Of a DNA stretch of 64,000 bases, positions 7,296-15,971 are shown piece after piece. The stretch is from Amycolatopsis sp. NBC_00345. GTDB lineage: Bacteria; Actinomycetota; Actinomycetes; Mycobacteriales; Pseudonocardiaceae. Position 1 is the stretch's first letter, and every line of letters begins with the position of its first letter. Made by a program: the position numbers and the translations under genes. The DNA lies in assembly GCF_036116635.1 (NCBI RefSeq), contig NZ_CP107995.1:7378001-7442000 (forward strand), written 5' to 3'. The notes under the pieces are model-generated. The model did not search any database and was not told the origin of the DNA. It saw only the letters and a program-made list of their open reading frames with translations.

Positions 7296-8980
7296 CAGTC
7301 CACGTTCCTTCCCAGCTCTTCGCCGACAGCCGTGACCAGCAGGGAGAACGAGACCGCGCCGGGATCCGGGTGGCCCTTGCTCCGCTGCGCCAGGCGCGCC
7401 GCACGTCCCTTCGCCGGCAGCAGGTGCGCTGTCTCCTCAGCCGCGGTCACCGCCGCCCGCGCCGCCTTCCGCCAAGCCTGAGCAACATCCACCCCGGCCT
7501 GTTCACGCAGCACGGCGCGGAACGGCTCGATGGCGTCGAGCATCGTCTTGTCCCCCGGCTCGGCCTTGCCCAGCTCGGTGAACGCCCGGACCGCACCGTC
7601 GACGGCGTCGGCGAGTGCGCCCGTGGTGATCTCGTCCGCGGCAAGCCCCTTCAGGCCCGCGCCCGTCTCGGCGAGCAGGACGCCGTAGAGGGCGCCGGAG
7701 GCACCTCCCGCGGCGTCGGCGAAGGCGGTTCCCGCGGCGAGCAACGAGCCGGACACCGTTTCTCCGCTCCGCCGCGCGGCGACGACGGCCGCACGCATCC
7801 CGCGGGTCATGCCGAGCCCGTGATCACCATCCGCGGCGACCGCGTCCAGCCTTCCCAGCTCCGCCTCGTTCTCCTCGATGCTCCGCAGCGCGGCGGTGAG
7901 CACACGGTCTACGACCCCGGTGCCCGGTTCGGTCTCCGCGAGCAGGTCGTCCACTGTGGACTCCAGTGGCACCTGCGCCAGCTCCGCCCCGGTGGTGCGG
8001 TAACCCGGCGTGTCACACGGCGCCGAGTACAGCTCAGCCAGTTCGTCGTCGAGCACCAGGATCGACAACGAGACCCCGGCCATGTCGAGCGAGGTGACGA
8101 ACTCTCCGACCTCCGTGTGCACGGGGCTGAGGCCCGCTTCGGCCAGCCGCTCGTGCACCCGCGTATAGGTGACGAACATTTCCTCGTACTTGGTGCGGCC
8201 CAGCCCGTTCAGCAGCGCCACCACCCGGCTGCCTTCCGGCAACTCCGGGAGCAAGCCGTCGACCAGCTCGTCGGCCAGCTCGGCCGCGGACAGCCGGCCG
8301 ACCGTGCGCACCCCCGGCTCGCCGTGGATGCCGAGCCCGACCTCCATCTCGCGGTCGGCGACGGTGAACAGCGGCTCCGCGGCGCCGGGCAGCGTGCAGC
8401 CGCCGAACGCGACGCCGAAGGTGCGGGTGCGCGCGTTCGCCTTCTCCGCGACCACATGAACCGCGTCGAGGTCGTAGCCGCGTTCCGCCGCCGCCCCGGC
8501 GATCTTGAAGACCAGGAAGTCGCCCGCCACACCACGACGGCGCTCGGGCTCGGCCGCCGGGCCGCTCGCGATGTCGTCGGTGACCAGGATCGTGCGGCTC
8601 TTGATGCCTTCGGCCGCCAGCCGGCGCGCGGCGAGCCCGAAGTGCAGTACGTCGCCCTGGTAGTTCCCGAAGCCGAACAGCACGCCCGCACCGGTGTCGG
8701 CGGCGCGCGCCGTGCGGTAGACCTGCTCGGCGCTGGGGCTGGTGAAAACGTCGCCCACCACCGCGCCGTCGGCGAGGCCGGGCCCGACCAGTCCGGCGAA
8801 CGCCGGGTAGTGCCCGCAGCCGCCGCCGATCACGACCGCGACCTTGCCCGGCCGCGTGCCGCCTTCGCGCCGGACCACGCCGTACGCATCCGGCACCTTG
8901 CGGACAGTGCGGCCGTACGCGGTGACGAACCCGTCCAGCCACTGCCGCTTGAACGTGTCCGCGGTGCCCAAGGTCGTCAT
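7295..8980 (-). CDS. Dihydroxyacetone/erythrulose kinase, fused DhaK-DhaL (DAK) type
   Basis: 561 residues from ATG 8980. DhaK-like half (about 1-330): PGKVAVVIGGGCGHYPAFAG (substrate lid) and EVGLGIHGEPG with the His that binds the ketone covalently. DhaL-like half (about 360-561): DAVAADGDHGLGMTRGM with the Mg-binding Asp residues, GGASGALYG, and PGDKTMLDAIEPF. Having both halves in one chain means the ATP-dependent kinase, not the PTS version. Substrates in this family are dihydroxyacetone, glyceraldehyde and D- or L-erythrulose. Placed between a HAD phosphatase gene (2-base gap) and an isomerase gene (1-base overlap), it probably makes the ketose phosphate that the isomerase takes on. Confidence 0.92.
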   Translation of the reverse strand: MTTLGTADTFKRQWLDGFVTAYGRTVRKVPDAYGVVRREGGTRPGKVAVVIGGGCGHYPAFAGLVGPGLADGAVVGDVFTSPSAEQVYRTARAADTGAGVLFGFGNYQGDVLHFGLAARRLAAEGIKSRTILVTDDIASGPAAEPERRRGVAGDFLVFKIAGAAAERGYDLDAVHVVAEKANARTRTFGVAFGGCTLPGAAEPLFTVADREMEVGLGIHGEPGVRTVGRLSAAELADELVDGLLPELPEGSRVVALLNGLGRTKYEEMFVTYTRVHERLAEAGLSPVHTEVGEFVTSLDMAGVSLSILVLDDELAELYSAPCDTPGYRTTGAELAQVPLESTVDDLLAETEPGTGVVDRVLTAALRSIEENEAELGRLDAVAADGDHGLGMTRGMRAAVVAARRSGETVSGSLLAAGTAFADAAGGASGALYGVLLAETGAGLKGLAADEITTGALADAVDGAVRAFTELGKAEPGDKTMLDAIEPFRAVLREQAGVDVAQAWRKAARAAVTAAEETAHLLPAKGRAARLAQRSKGHPDPGAVSFSLLVTAVGEELGRNVD

Positions 8981-8982
8981 GG

Positions 8983-9666
8983 TCAGTCCCTTGCCGCCAC
9001 CGGCTCGCCGGCCAGGTAGGCCAGCAGCTTCCGGCGGACGTCGTGGTTGTCCTCGGCCACCGCGCTGGCCAGCTCCAGCGCGTCCGGCTTCGGCGGGTAG
9101 GTGGGGTTCGGCAGCGCGACGACGGTGAGCCCGGCCGCGGCCGCCGCCCGGATGCCGTTGCTGGAGTCCTCTACTCCCAGACAGTCCTCGCCGGAGCGCC
9201 CCAGCCGTGCGGCCGCTTCGAGGTAGACGTCCGGGCTCGGCTTGCCGCGCGCGACCTCGGCGCTGGAGACGGTGGCGGTGAACTCCGCGGTGAGCTGGTG
9301 CTTGTCCAGCACGGCGTCGATCACCCGGCGCGCCGCCGAAGACGCGAGCGCCACCGGCACCCGCGCGCTGACCTCGCGCACCATCTCGCCGGCGCCCGGC
9401 AGCAGCGGGGCCTCGCCCGCCTCGATGGAGCCGATCATGCCGTCGACCACCGCGCGCTCCACCTCCTCGGCCCGCTCCGGCACCCCGCAGCGTCGGGCGA
9501 GGTAGGCAGCCCACTCGGGCGCGCTCATGCCCTGCACGGAAGCGGTGTCCTCGGCCGTCCACTCAACCTGGTGGCGGGCGGCGTACGCGACCCAGTTCTC
9601 CTCCCAAAGGTGTTCACTGTCGACCAGCACACCGTCGAGGTCGAACACCACCGCGTCGAGCGTCAT
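8983..9666 (-). CDS. HAD-family hydrolase (beta-phosphoglucomutase/phosphatase-like)
   Basis: 227 residues. Motif I is FDLDGVLVDSE with nucleophile and acid Asp; motif II ALASSAAR; motif III Lys in ARGKPSPDVY; motif IV GVEDSSNG. The alpha-helical cap after motif I (WEENWVAYAARHQVEW onward) fits subclass I HADs such as phosphoglycolate phosphatase, beta-phosphoglucomutase and sugar-phosphatases. First gene of the HAD-DhaKL-RpiB operon; likely removes or relocates phosphate on a pathway intermediate or damaged by-product. Its promoter lies in the 9667-9772 divergent region. Confidence 0.88.
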   Translation of the reverse strand: MTLDAVVFDLDGVLVDSEHLWEENWVAYAARHQVEWTAEDTASVQGMSAPEWAAYLARRCGVPERAEEVERAVVDGMIGSIEAGEAPLLPGAGEMVREVSARVPVALASSAARRVIDAVLDKHQLTAEFTATVSSAEVARGKPSPDVYLEAAARLGRSGEDCLGVEDSSNGIRAAAAAGLTVVALPNPTYPPKPDALELASAVAEDNHDVRRKLLAYLAGEPVAARD

Positions 9667-9702
9667 CCAGCAGATCCCTTCACAAGAGCGGGCCGTTTCA
9701 CA

Positions 9703-9722
9703 CGGTCCGTGTTAAGTTAACA
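9703..9722. promoter_or_regulatory. Operator-like palindrome in the divergent HAD / histidine-phosphatase promoter
   Basis: TGTTAAGTTAACA at 9710-9722 is a perfect 13-bp palindrome around a central base. Read on the minus strand it continues as TTAACACGGACC, nearly the same as TTAACACGGTCC upstream of the MFS permease gene at about 11218. A shared site in both promoter regions bracketing the deoR-type gene suggests this is its operator. Confidence 0.6.
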
Positions 9723-9772
9723 TTGATGATGAGAAGTTCGCAAGGGCAGTTCACACCGAAAGGAGCGGCCCA

Positions 9773-10384
9773 GTGGGCGCACGAGTGCTGCTGGCCAGGC
9801 ACGGGCAGACCGAATGGCACGCCGAGAACAGGTACGCCGGCAGCAGCGAGGTGGCGTTGACAGCAGAAGGGCTTCGGCAGGCCGAGGCGCTCGCGCGGTA
9901 CGCGCGCGAAGTGAAGCCGGCTGCGCTGTTCTGCTCGCCCCAGGACCGCGCGCGCCGCACGATCGCGCCCACCGCGGAAGCACTCGGACTGACCCCCGAA
10001 ATCGTCGACGACCTGCGGGAAACCCACTTCGGCATCGCTGAAGGACGCACCCGAGAGGAGGTGCGGGCCAGCGACCCAGGGGTGGTCGAGCGGTTCCTGG
10101 CCGACCCGGTCGCCGGCTCGTTCCCCGGCGCCGAGGACCCGCTCGCGGCCGCCGGGCGCGGGGCGCGGGCAGTCCGGGAGATCGCGCGGCGCGGCGACGG
10201 AATCGTGCTGGTCGTCGCGCACAACACGCTGCTGCGCCTGACTTTCTGCCACCTGCTCGGCATCCCGCTGGCCACCTACCGCACAGTGTTCCCGCAGCTG
10301 GACAACGCCGCCGTCACCGAACTGGGGATCGACGGCGACCGCACGGCCCTGCTGCGCTTCAACCTGCCACTCGACACGCGATAA
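9773..10384 (+). CDS. Histidine phosphatase family protein (phosphoglycerate-mutase-like)
   Basis: 203 residues from a GTG start with GAAAGGAG upstream. Seen: LLARHGQTEWHAENRYAG with the catalytic RHG, SPQDRARRT, and the second catalytic His in VLVVAHNTLLR. Members dephosphorylate small sugar phosphates or act as mutases. It is transcribed divergently from the HAD-DhaKL-RpiB operon and is 7 bases before the DeoR regulator, so it belongs to the same carbohydrate locus. Phosphatase rather than mutase activity is more likely in this context, but that is inference. Confidence 0.88.
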   Translation: MGARVLLARHGQTEWHAENRYAGSSEVALTAEGLRQAEALARYAREVKPAALFCSPQDRARRTIAPTAEALGLTPEIVDDLRETHFGIAEGRTREEVRASDPGVVERFLADPVAGSFPGAEDPLAAAGRGARAVREIARRGDGIVLVVAHNTLLRLTFCHLLGIPLATYRTVFPQLDNAAVTELGIDGDRTALLRFNLPLDTR

Positions 10385-10391
10385 TCACGTC

Positions 10392-11183
10392 ATGTCGAGT
10401 GAGAAGCCCGTCGCGCACACGCGCGAGACCCGTCAGCAAACGCTGGTCGACTACGTGTTCCGGCAGGGCTCGGCGTCGATCAACGCCCTCGTGGACCTCA
10501 CCGGGGTCAGCAACATGACGGTGCACCGCGACGTCGACGAGCTCGCCCGGCGCGGCCTGCTGCGGAAGTACCGCGGCGGCGTTTCCGCCATGCCGTCGAC
10601 GGTCTTCGAAAGCAACGCCGAGTACCGCATGAGCGCCAACGCCGCCGCCAAGCGCCTGATCGCGGTCCAGGCGCTGGACCACGTCGAGCCCGGCATGTCC
10701 GTGCTGCTCGACGACTCGACGAGCGCGCTCGCGCTGGCCCGGCTGCTGCACAACGTGACCCCGCTGACCGTGGCCACCAACTACCTCGGCGCGATCGACG
10801 AGCTGAAAGAGGTCGACGAGCTGCGGCTGATCTGCATCGGCGGGGACTACTCGATCACCCACGACTCGTTCCTCGGCATGCAGAGCCTGGAGGCGATCGA
10901 ACGGCTCTCGGTCGACATCGCGTTCGTCTCGACCTCGGCGATGACCTCGCAGATGACGTTCCACCAGGAGCCCGAGATCGTGATGATCAAGCGCGCGATG
11001 CTGGCCAGCGCGCGGAAGAAGGTCCTGCTGATGGACAGCAGCAAGCTGGAGCGCTCGGCCCTGCACCGGCTCGCGCCACTGGACGAGTTCGACCTGCTGA
11101 TCATCGACTACGACATCCACGCGCACCTGGTGGACGAGCTGCGCAGCCGGGTCCAGGTCCAGGTCGCCGCCGAGCGCGAATGA
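10392..11183 (+). CDS. DeoR-family transcriptional regulator
   Basis: 263 residues. N-terminal winged helix: TLVDYVFRQGSASINALVDL then GVSNMTVHRDVDELARRGL and RKYRGGVSAM. The C-terminal DeoR sensor domain has SVLLDDSTSALALARLL, LICIGGDYSITHDSFLG and DSSKLERSALHRL, which recognises a sugar phosphate in this family. Usually a repressor released by a pathway intermediate. Candidate operators are the TTAACACGG-type sites at 9703-9722 and 11192-11228, on either side of its own transcript, which fits control of the divergent catabolic operon, the permease-kinase pair and itself. Confidence 0.92.
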   Translation: MSSEKPVAHTRETRQQTLVDYVFRQGSASINALVDLTGVSNMTVHRDVDELARRGLLRKYRGGVSAMPSTVFESNAEYRMSANAAAKRLIAVQALDHVEPGMSVLLDDSTSALALARLLHNVTPLTVATNYLGAIDELKEVDELRLICIGGDYSITHDSFLGMQSLEAIERLSVDIAFVSTSAMTSQMTFHQEPEIVMIKRAMLASARKKVLLMDSSKLERSALHRLAPLDEFDLLIIDYDIHAHLVDELRSRVQVQVAAERE

Positions 11184-11191
11184 CAGGCCAG

Positions 11192-11228
11192 TTTAGCTAA
11201 CACTCTTGCGTGCGAAGTTAACACGGTC
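11192..11228. promoter_or_regulatory. Putative DeoR operator upstream of the MFS permease
   Basis: Two half-site-like elements, TTTAGCTAACA at 11192-11202 and AGTTAACACGGTCC at 11216-11229, lie between the deoR-type gene and the permease start. The second is nearly identical to the minus-strand site at 9703-9722 (TTAACACGGACC). Spacing of the elements is about two helical turns. Promoter boxes could not be set with confidence. Confidence 0.55.
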
Positions 11229-11263
11229 CATGATACGTTGGATTCGACGTCATGGAGGCGTGT

Positions 11264-12601
11264 ATGAACCAGTCGGCAACAGCGGGGTTGTCCCGGCCAG
11301 AGGGCGGCTTCACCCGCCTGCTCACGCGGTGGGGGCTGCCCGCCCCCTTGTTCCTCGGCTACGTCGGCCTGTTGCTGTTCATGATCGGCGACGGGGTCGA
11401 GTCGGGCTTCATCGCGCCGTACATGGCGGGCAACGGCGCGGGCACGGAAATCAAGGCGTCGTACGTGATCACGGTGTACGGCGTCGCGGTGATGCTGGCG
11501 TCGTGGCTGTCCGGCGCGTTGTCGGAGCTGTGGGGTCCACGCCGGGTGATGCTGATCGGACTGGCCATCTGGCTGGTGTTCGACGTGCTGTTCCTGACGA
11601 TCGGGCTCGGCGGTGAGAACTACACGCTGATGCTGATCTGCTACGGGATCAGGGGTTTCGGCTACCCGATGTTCGCGTTCGGCTTCCTGGTGTGGATCAC
11701 GGCGGTGGCGCCCGTGGCGCGGCTGGGCGCGGCGGTGGGCTGGTTCTACTTCGCGTTCACCGGCGGTCTGCCGACGCTGGGCGCGCTCGTCGCGAGCTTC
11801 ACGAACCCGCTGTTCGGGCACTACGGCACGTTGTGGGTGTCGGTCGGCCTGCTCACGCTGGGCGGGCTGATCGCGGTACTCGGCGTGCGGCAGCGCACGG
11901 GCTACCAGCGCCTCGCACCGCCGGACGTGAAACCCGTGCAGAGCCTCGTTTCCAGCGTCTCGATCGCGTGGAAGAAGCCGCGGGTCGGCGTCGGGATGCT
12001 AGTGCGGGTGATCAACACCGCGCCCGAGTTCGGCATGCTGGTGTTCTTCCCGACGATCTTCATCGACCAGATCGGGTTCGGCGAGAACCGCTGGCTGCTG
12101 CTGGTGTCCGTGATCTACGGGACGAACATCTTCTTCAACCTGATCTTCGGCGTGCTGAGCGACCGGATCGGCTGGCGCACCACCATCTTCTGGTTCGGTG
12201 CGATCGGCTGCGCGATCTCGATCCTGCTGCTGTACTTCGTCCCGATCGCGATGGGTGCGCAGTACTACTGGCTGGCGCTGATCGTCGGCGCGCTCTACGG
12301 GGCGACGCTCGCCGGGTTCGTGCCGATCTCCGCGCTGCTGCCCTCGCTCGCACCCGAGCACAAGGGCGGGGCGATGGCGTTGCTGAACCTGGGCGCCGGC
12401 GCGGCGGCGTTTGTCGGCCCGGCGATCGTGTCGCTGTTCCTCGGGCCGGTCGGGGCCGCGGGGGTGGTTGTCATCTTCGCGGCGCTGTACCTGGTCGCCG
12501 CCGTGCTGGTGCGATTCCTCAAGCTGCCGAAGGAAACCGAGCAGGCGATCACGCGCGACGCCAGCCTGCAGGACACCGGGAAGCAGGTCAGTACCGCGTG
12601 A
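11264..12601 (+). CDS. MFS transporter, polyol-permease type (RbtT/DalT-like)
   Basis: About 445 residues. ATG 11264 is preferred over ATG 11252 because GGAGG lies 5 bases upstream of it. About 12 hydrophobic segments are visible, with a GYVGLLLFMIGDGVESGFIA start and the MFS loop motif LSELWGPRRVMLIG; a second-half equivalent is VLSDRIGWRTTIFW. The first-helix GDGVE motif recalls the ribitol/arabitol permease group, so a polyol is the likely cargo; this is recognition from memory. The stop overlaps the start of the following FGGY kinase by 4 bases (GTGA), so uptake and phosphorylation are coupled. Confidence 0.88.
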   Translation: MNQSATAGLSRPEGGFTRLLTRWGLPAPLFLGYVGLLLFMIGDGVESGFIAPYMAGNGAGTEIKASYVITVYGVAVMLASWLSGALSELWGPRRVMLIGLAIWLVFDVLFLTIGLGGENYTLMLICYGIRGFGYPMFAFGFLVWITAVAPVARLGAAVGWFYFAFTGGLPTLGALVASFTNPLFGHYGTLWVSVGLLTLGGLIAVLGVRQRTGYQRLAPPDVKPVQSLVSSVSIAWKKPRVGVGMLVRVINTAPEFGMLVFFPTIFIDQIGFGENRWLLLVSVIYGTNIFFNLIFGVLSDRIGWRTTIFWFGAIGCAISILLLYFVPIAMGAQYYWLALIVGALYGATLAGFVPISALLPSLAPEHKGGAMALLNLGAGAAAFVGPAIVSLFLGPVGAAGVVVIFAALYLVAAVLVRFLKLPKETEQAITRDASLQDTGKQVSTA

Positions 12602-14037
12602 ACGAGCTGGTCACCATCGGGATCGACGTCGCCACCGCGGGGGTCCGGGCCTTCGCGGTGGGCGGCGGCACGGTGCTGGCAACGGCCGCGGCCGAACTGC
12701 CGACGCCGATGCGCTCCACGACCGGCCACAGCGAGCAGAACGCGAGGACCTGGTGGTCTGCGGTGGAGTCGGCACTGTCGAGGGTCACCGCGGCGTTGCC
12801 GGGGCGCGGCGCCGAGGTCGCGGCCGTCGCGGTGGCCGCGACCTCGGGAACGATCGTCGGGGTCGACGCCGATGGTGAGCCGGTCACGCCGGCGCTGATG
12901 TACGACGACCGCCGCGGTGCGGACCACAACGCCAGAGCGGCCGAATTGGGCGCCGAACGCTGGCGGGCACTGGGATCCGGCGTCGCGCCGACCGCCGCGC
13001 TCGGCCGGATCGCTTGGCTGGCCGAGCACACCGGCGCGGTCGCGGTGCGGCACACGGCGGACGTCATCGCGGCGAAACTCGTCGGCGGCCCCGTCGCCGC
13101 GGACTGGTCACACGCGCTCAAGAGCGGCTACGACCCGCTGGCGCGCGAGTGGCCCGGCGAGGTGCTCGACGGGCTGGGCGTGCCGTCCGGGATGGTGCCG
13201 CCGGTGGTCGCGCCCACGACCGTGCTCGGCCTCATGGCCCGACCGGTCGCGGGACTGCCCGCGGGGTGCGCCGTGGTGGCCGGCATGACCGACGGGTGCG
13301 CGGGCCAGCTGGCGGCGGGCGCGGTGGCGCCGGGCCGGTTCGTCGGGATCCTCGGGACCACTTATGTGCTGAAGGGGGTCACGGAGTCATTGGTTCCGGA
13401 TCCCACCGGCGTCATGTATAGCCACCGACATCCGGACGGCTGGTGGCTGCCGGGCGGCGCGTCGAACACGGGCGGCGAGGCGGTGTCCGGTAGTGCCGGG
13501 CTGGCCGCGTTGGATGCTGCCGCGGAGGCGCGCGGACCGGCCGGGGTGGTGGCATTTCCGTTGCGGCGCAAGGGAGAACGGTTTCCATTCGCTCATGGCG
13601 ACGCTGCCGGTTTTGTACTCGGTGAACCGGCCGACGAGGTCGAGCTGCACCGCGCGCGCCTGGAGGGTGTGGCGTTCGTCGAGCGGCTGGCACTGGACCA
13701 CCTGCGCCGACTCGGGATCTCCGTGAACGGACCGCTGCTGGCGGCGGGCGGCGGCAGCCGGAGTCCACTGTGGACGCGGATTCGCGCGACCACGACCGGG
13801 CTCGGCATCCGCGTCGCACCCCACGCCGCGACCGGTTACGGCGCCGCGTTGCTCGCTGCTGCGGGGGTGCTGCCGGGCGGTCTCACTGAGGCTTGTGTGG
13901 CGCTGTCGGAGGGCACGCTGGCCGAACCGGTGGCGGCGGAGCGGGATGCGCTGTCGGCGTCTTATCGCCGCTTCTGCACCGCTCTCCACAAGAGGGGGTG
14001 GATCGACGACGAGTTGCACGCGACGGCCACGGGCTGA
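12598..14037 (+). CDS. FGGY-family carbohydrate kinase (second copy)
   Basis: 479 residues from GTG 12598, overlapping the permease stop. Seen: TIGIDVATAGVRAFAVGGG at the N-terminus (DVAT in place of the commoner DxGT), GHSEQNARTWW, MYDDRRGADHNARA, GILGTTYVLKGV and the C-terminal ATP-site GGGSRSPLWTRI. It phosphorylates a carbohydrate delivered by the adjacent permease. It is not a near-duplicate of the kinase at 4215-5663, so the locus may handle two substrates or two steps. Last gene of the rightward unit; GC-rich repetitive DNA follows. Confidence 0.9.
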   Translation: MNELVTIGIDVATAGVRAFAVGGGTVLATAAAELPTPMRSTTGHSEQNARTWWSAVESALSRVTAALPGRGAEVAAVAVAATSGTIVGVDADGEPVTPALMYDDRRGADHNARAAELGAERWRALGSGVAPTAALGRIAWLAEHTGAVAVRHTADVIAAKLVGGPVAADWSHALKSGYDPLAREWPGEVLDGLGVPSGMVPPVVAPTTVLGLMARPVAGLPAGCAVVAGMTDGCAGQLAAGAVAPGRFVGILGTTYVLKGVTESLVPDPTGVMYSHRHPDGWWLPGGASNTGGEAVSGSAGLAALDAAAEARGPAGVVAFPLRRKGERFPFAHGDAAGFVLGEPADEVELHRARLEGVAFVERLALDHLRRLGISVNGPLLAAGGGSRSPLWTRIRATTTGLGIRVAPHAATGYGAALLAAAGVLPGGLTEACVALSEGTLAEPVAAERDALSASYRRFCTALHKRGWIDDELHATATG

Positions 14038-14698
14038 TGGGCGACTTCGGGATCGGTCCCGGGACCGGGGCCAGGGCCGGGCCGGGCGGCCACGGACTGG
14101 TTCGACCTGGGACCGGGCGGCCAGGGACTGGGCAGCGACAGGCTGATCCAACCTGGGCTCGGGCGGCCCCGGGAGCGGGCCGAGCAGGGCCGGGCCGACC
14201 AGCGCCGAGCGGGCCAGAACCTGAGCGGGCCGGGGCCTGGCTGAGCCAGATCTGGGCTGGGCAGGCCGGGGGCGGGCTAGCCCAGACCCAGGTGGGCGGG
14301 GCTGGCCGACCGGGGCCGAGCGGACCTGAACTTGGGCGAGCCGGAGACAGACTGACCCGAACCTGGGCGGACCGGGGCCGAGTTGATCCGGATCGAGCGG
14401 ACCTGGACCAGAGCGAGCCCGGGGCCCGGCAGACCCAGATCCGGCCTGGCTGACCGGTGCCCAGCGGGCGGATCGGAGCCAGACGGCGGCAAGGCTGTCC
14501 GGATCCGAGCGGGCTGGCCGGATCCGAGCGGACCTGGACCTGGGCGGCCCCAGGGCCGGACTGACCAGCGTCCGGCCGGGCTGGCCGGGCGGCGGGCCGG
14601 GGCAGGGGGCGGATCGGAGTCGGACGGCGGCAAGGCTACCCGGGGCAACCTCCGTCGGGGGCTCGGTCGGGAGCTCGGTCGGGGGCTGGGCGCAGAAA
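14038..14698. repeat. GC-rich degenerate repeat tract without a credible gene
   Basis: Very G-rich on the plus strand, built from short variants of CTGGGC, GGGCCGAGCGG and GAACCTGGGCGGAC. One ~37-bp unit with the core GGCGGCAAGGCT occurs at 14466-14502 and again at 14607-14643, 141 bases apart, with few mismatches. Open frames exist on both strands but encode Pro/Arg- or Gly-rich low-complexity text with no domain and no convincing ribosome binding site. It looks like an expanded, decaying intergenic repeat. Confidence 0.6.
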
Positions 14699-14731
14699 CG
14701 CGCGGGCCCCGGAAAAGGTGGGGCCCGCGCG
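14699..14731. terminator. Bidirectional terminator hairpin
   Basis: CGCGCGGGCCCC (14699-14710) pairs perfectly with GGGGCCCGCGCG (14720-14731): a 12-bp stem with 9-base loop. It lies 38 bases beyond the stop of the leftward coiled-coil gene at 14770, and downstream of the rightward kinase unit, so it can serve both. Confidence 0.7.
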
Positions 14732-14769
14732 GGATTGGCAGGGGAGGTGGGGTGAGGGTCGGTAGGCCG

Positions 14770-15840
14770 TCAGTTGGCTGTAGCGGTCGGCTTGGCTGCT
14801 GACTTCGATGCCTTGGCCTGCGGGGCGGACTGGGACGGCGCGGCGTCGGAGTCCGTTGAGGCGGCGGCCGAGGAGTCATCCGCTGACGTGGCACCAGTCG
14901 GTGTGGTGTCAGTCGACGCGGGGGCGTCCGAGGAAGTGTCGGTTGATGCGCCGGCCGTCGGGGAGTCCTCGGCGGAGGCTGAAGTGGGAGTGGCGGGCTC
15001 GTCGGCTGGGGTCAGGAGGCGGATGGCTTCCTGGACGGCGGCGTCGGTGGCAGCCAGGCGGTCGGCGACCTTCGTGCGGAGGCCCAGGACGAGAGTGCGC
15101 TGTTCGGTGGCCTCGGTTTGCTTCTGCAGGGCGTCGGCGAGGGCGGTGTCGGCCTGGGACTTCTTGGTCGCGATTTCTTCGGCGGCCAGGCGGTCGGCTT
15201 CGGCGCGCTGGGCGGCGGCCGCGGCTTCCGCGGCCTCGTCGGCTGAAGCGCGGGCCTGGGTGGCGGCCTCGTCGGCCGAGGCGCGGGCTGCGGCCGCGGC
15301 TTCGTCGGCCTCGGCGCGGGCGCGGTCGGCCGCGGTGGTGCGCGACTCGATGTCCGCGTTGGCATCCGCGGTGCGGGACTCGATGTCCGCCTTTGCTTCG
15401 GCCAACAAACGCTCGCGCTCGGCTTCGGCGTCCTTGGACAGCTTCTCCGCGGTGCGTTGGGTCTCGTGGGCGTACTTGTCGGCCTCGGAGCGGGTTGATG
15501 TGGCGTCGGCCTCGGCGGCGGAGCGGAGGTCTTCGATCTCCTCCTCCGCGAGCTGCATCATCATGCGGACCCGTTCGGCCATCGCGCCCGCGCCGGACGG
15601 GCTCGAGCTCAGCCGCACGAGCGCGGCCTTCGTCTCGGTCAGCTCGTTCTGCGCGTAGCTGAGGGCCTTCGACAGCTCGCCGGACGTCGCGACCGCCTCG
15701 TCACGGCTGCGCGCGGTCTCCCTGAGCTCCTTGGCGGTCTCGTTGAGCCGCTCATCTACCTGGCGCTTGTCGTAACCCCTGACGGAGACGGCGAAAGGGG
15801 CGCTCTTCGGGGTGGGCTCGGACTTCTCGGGCGCGACCAT
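14770..15840 (-). CDS. DivIVA-domain coiled-coil protein
   Basis: 356 residues. The N-terminus has FAVSVRGYDKRQVDERLNE (about 16-34), matching the DivIVA membrane-binding/dimer motif (VRGYDxxQVDxxL). Residues about 35-270 are a long, almost uninterrupted coiled coil, very rich in Ala, Glu, Arg with repeated RASADEA blocks. From about 275 the tail is Ala/Ser/Thr/Asp-rich and probably disordered, ending SAAKPTATAN. DivIVA-like proteins scaffold polar growth and cell-wall assembly. The chain lacks the short canonical Wag31 layout, so it is a paralogue and not the essential Wag31. It has its own terminator at 14699-14731 and is divergent from the DUF445 array. Confidence 0.82.
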   Translation of the reverse strand: MVAPEKSEPTPKSAPFAVSVRGYDKRQVDERLNETAKELRETARSRDEAVATSGELSKALSYAQNELTETKAALVRLSSSPSGAGAMAERVRMMMQLAEEEIEDLRSAAEADATSTRSEADKYAHETQRTAEKLSKDAEAERERLLAEAKADIESRTADANADIESRTTAADRARAEADEAAAAARASADEAATQARASADEAAEAAAAAQRAEADRLAAEEIATKKSQADTALADALQKQTEATEQRTLVLGLRTKVADRLAATDAAVQEAIRLLTPADEPATPTSASAEDSPTAGASTDTSSDAPASTDTTPTGATSADDSSAAASTDSDAAPSQSAPQAKASKSAAKPTATAN

Positions 15841-15971
15841 CGGGCCACCTTAGTGAGCCGGGGTCCGGAAACGAGTACCGCCAAACGGCTGCATTACGAA
15901 ACGCCTAACCCCTCGTCACGCATGGCATCCTTGGCCGAGGCGACGAGCAGGTGAACGAGCGGGAGACCTGA

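Noticed and set aside
14277..14894. A Pro/Arg-rich leftward frame over the GC-rich tract
   Set aside because: Low complexity, no ribosome binding site, and it overlaps the coiled-coil gene. Better explained as repetitive DNA.
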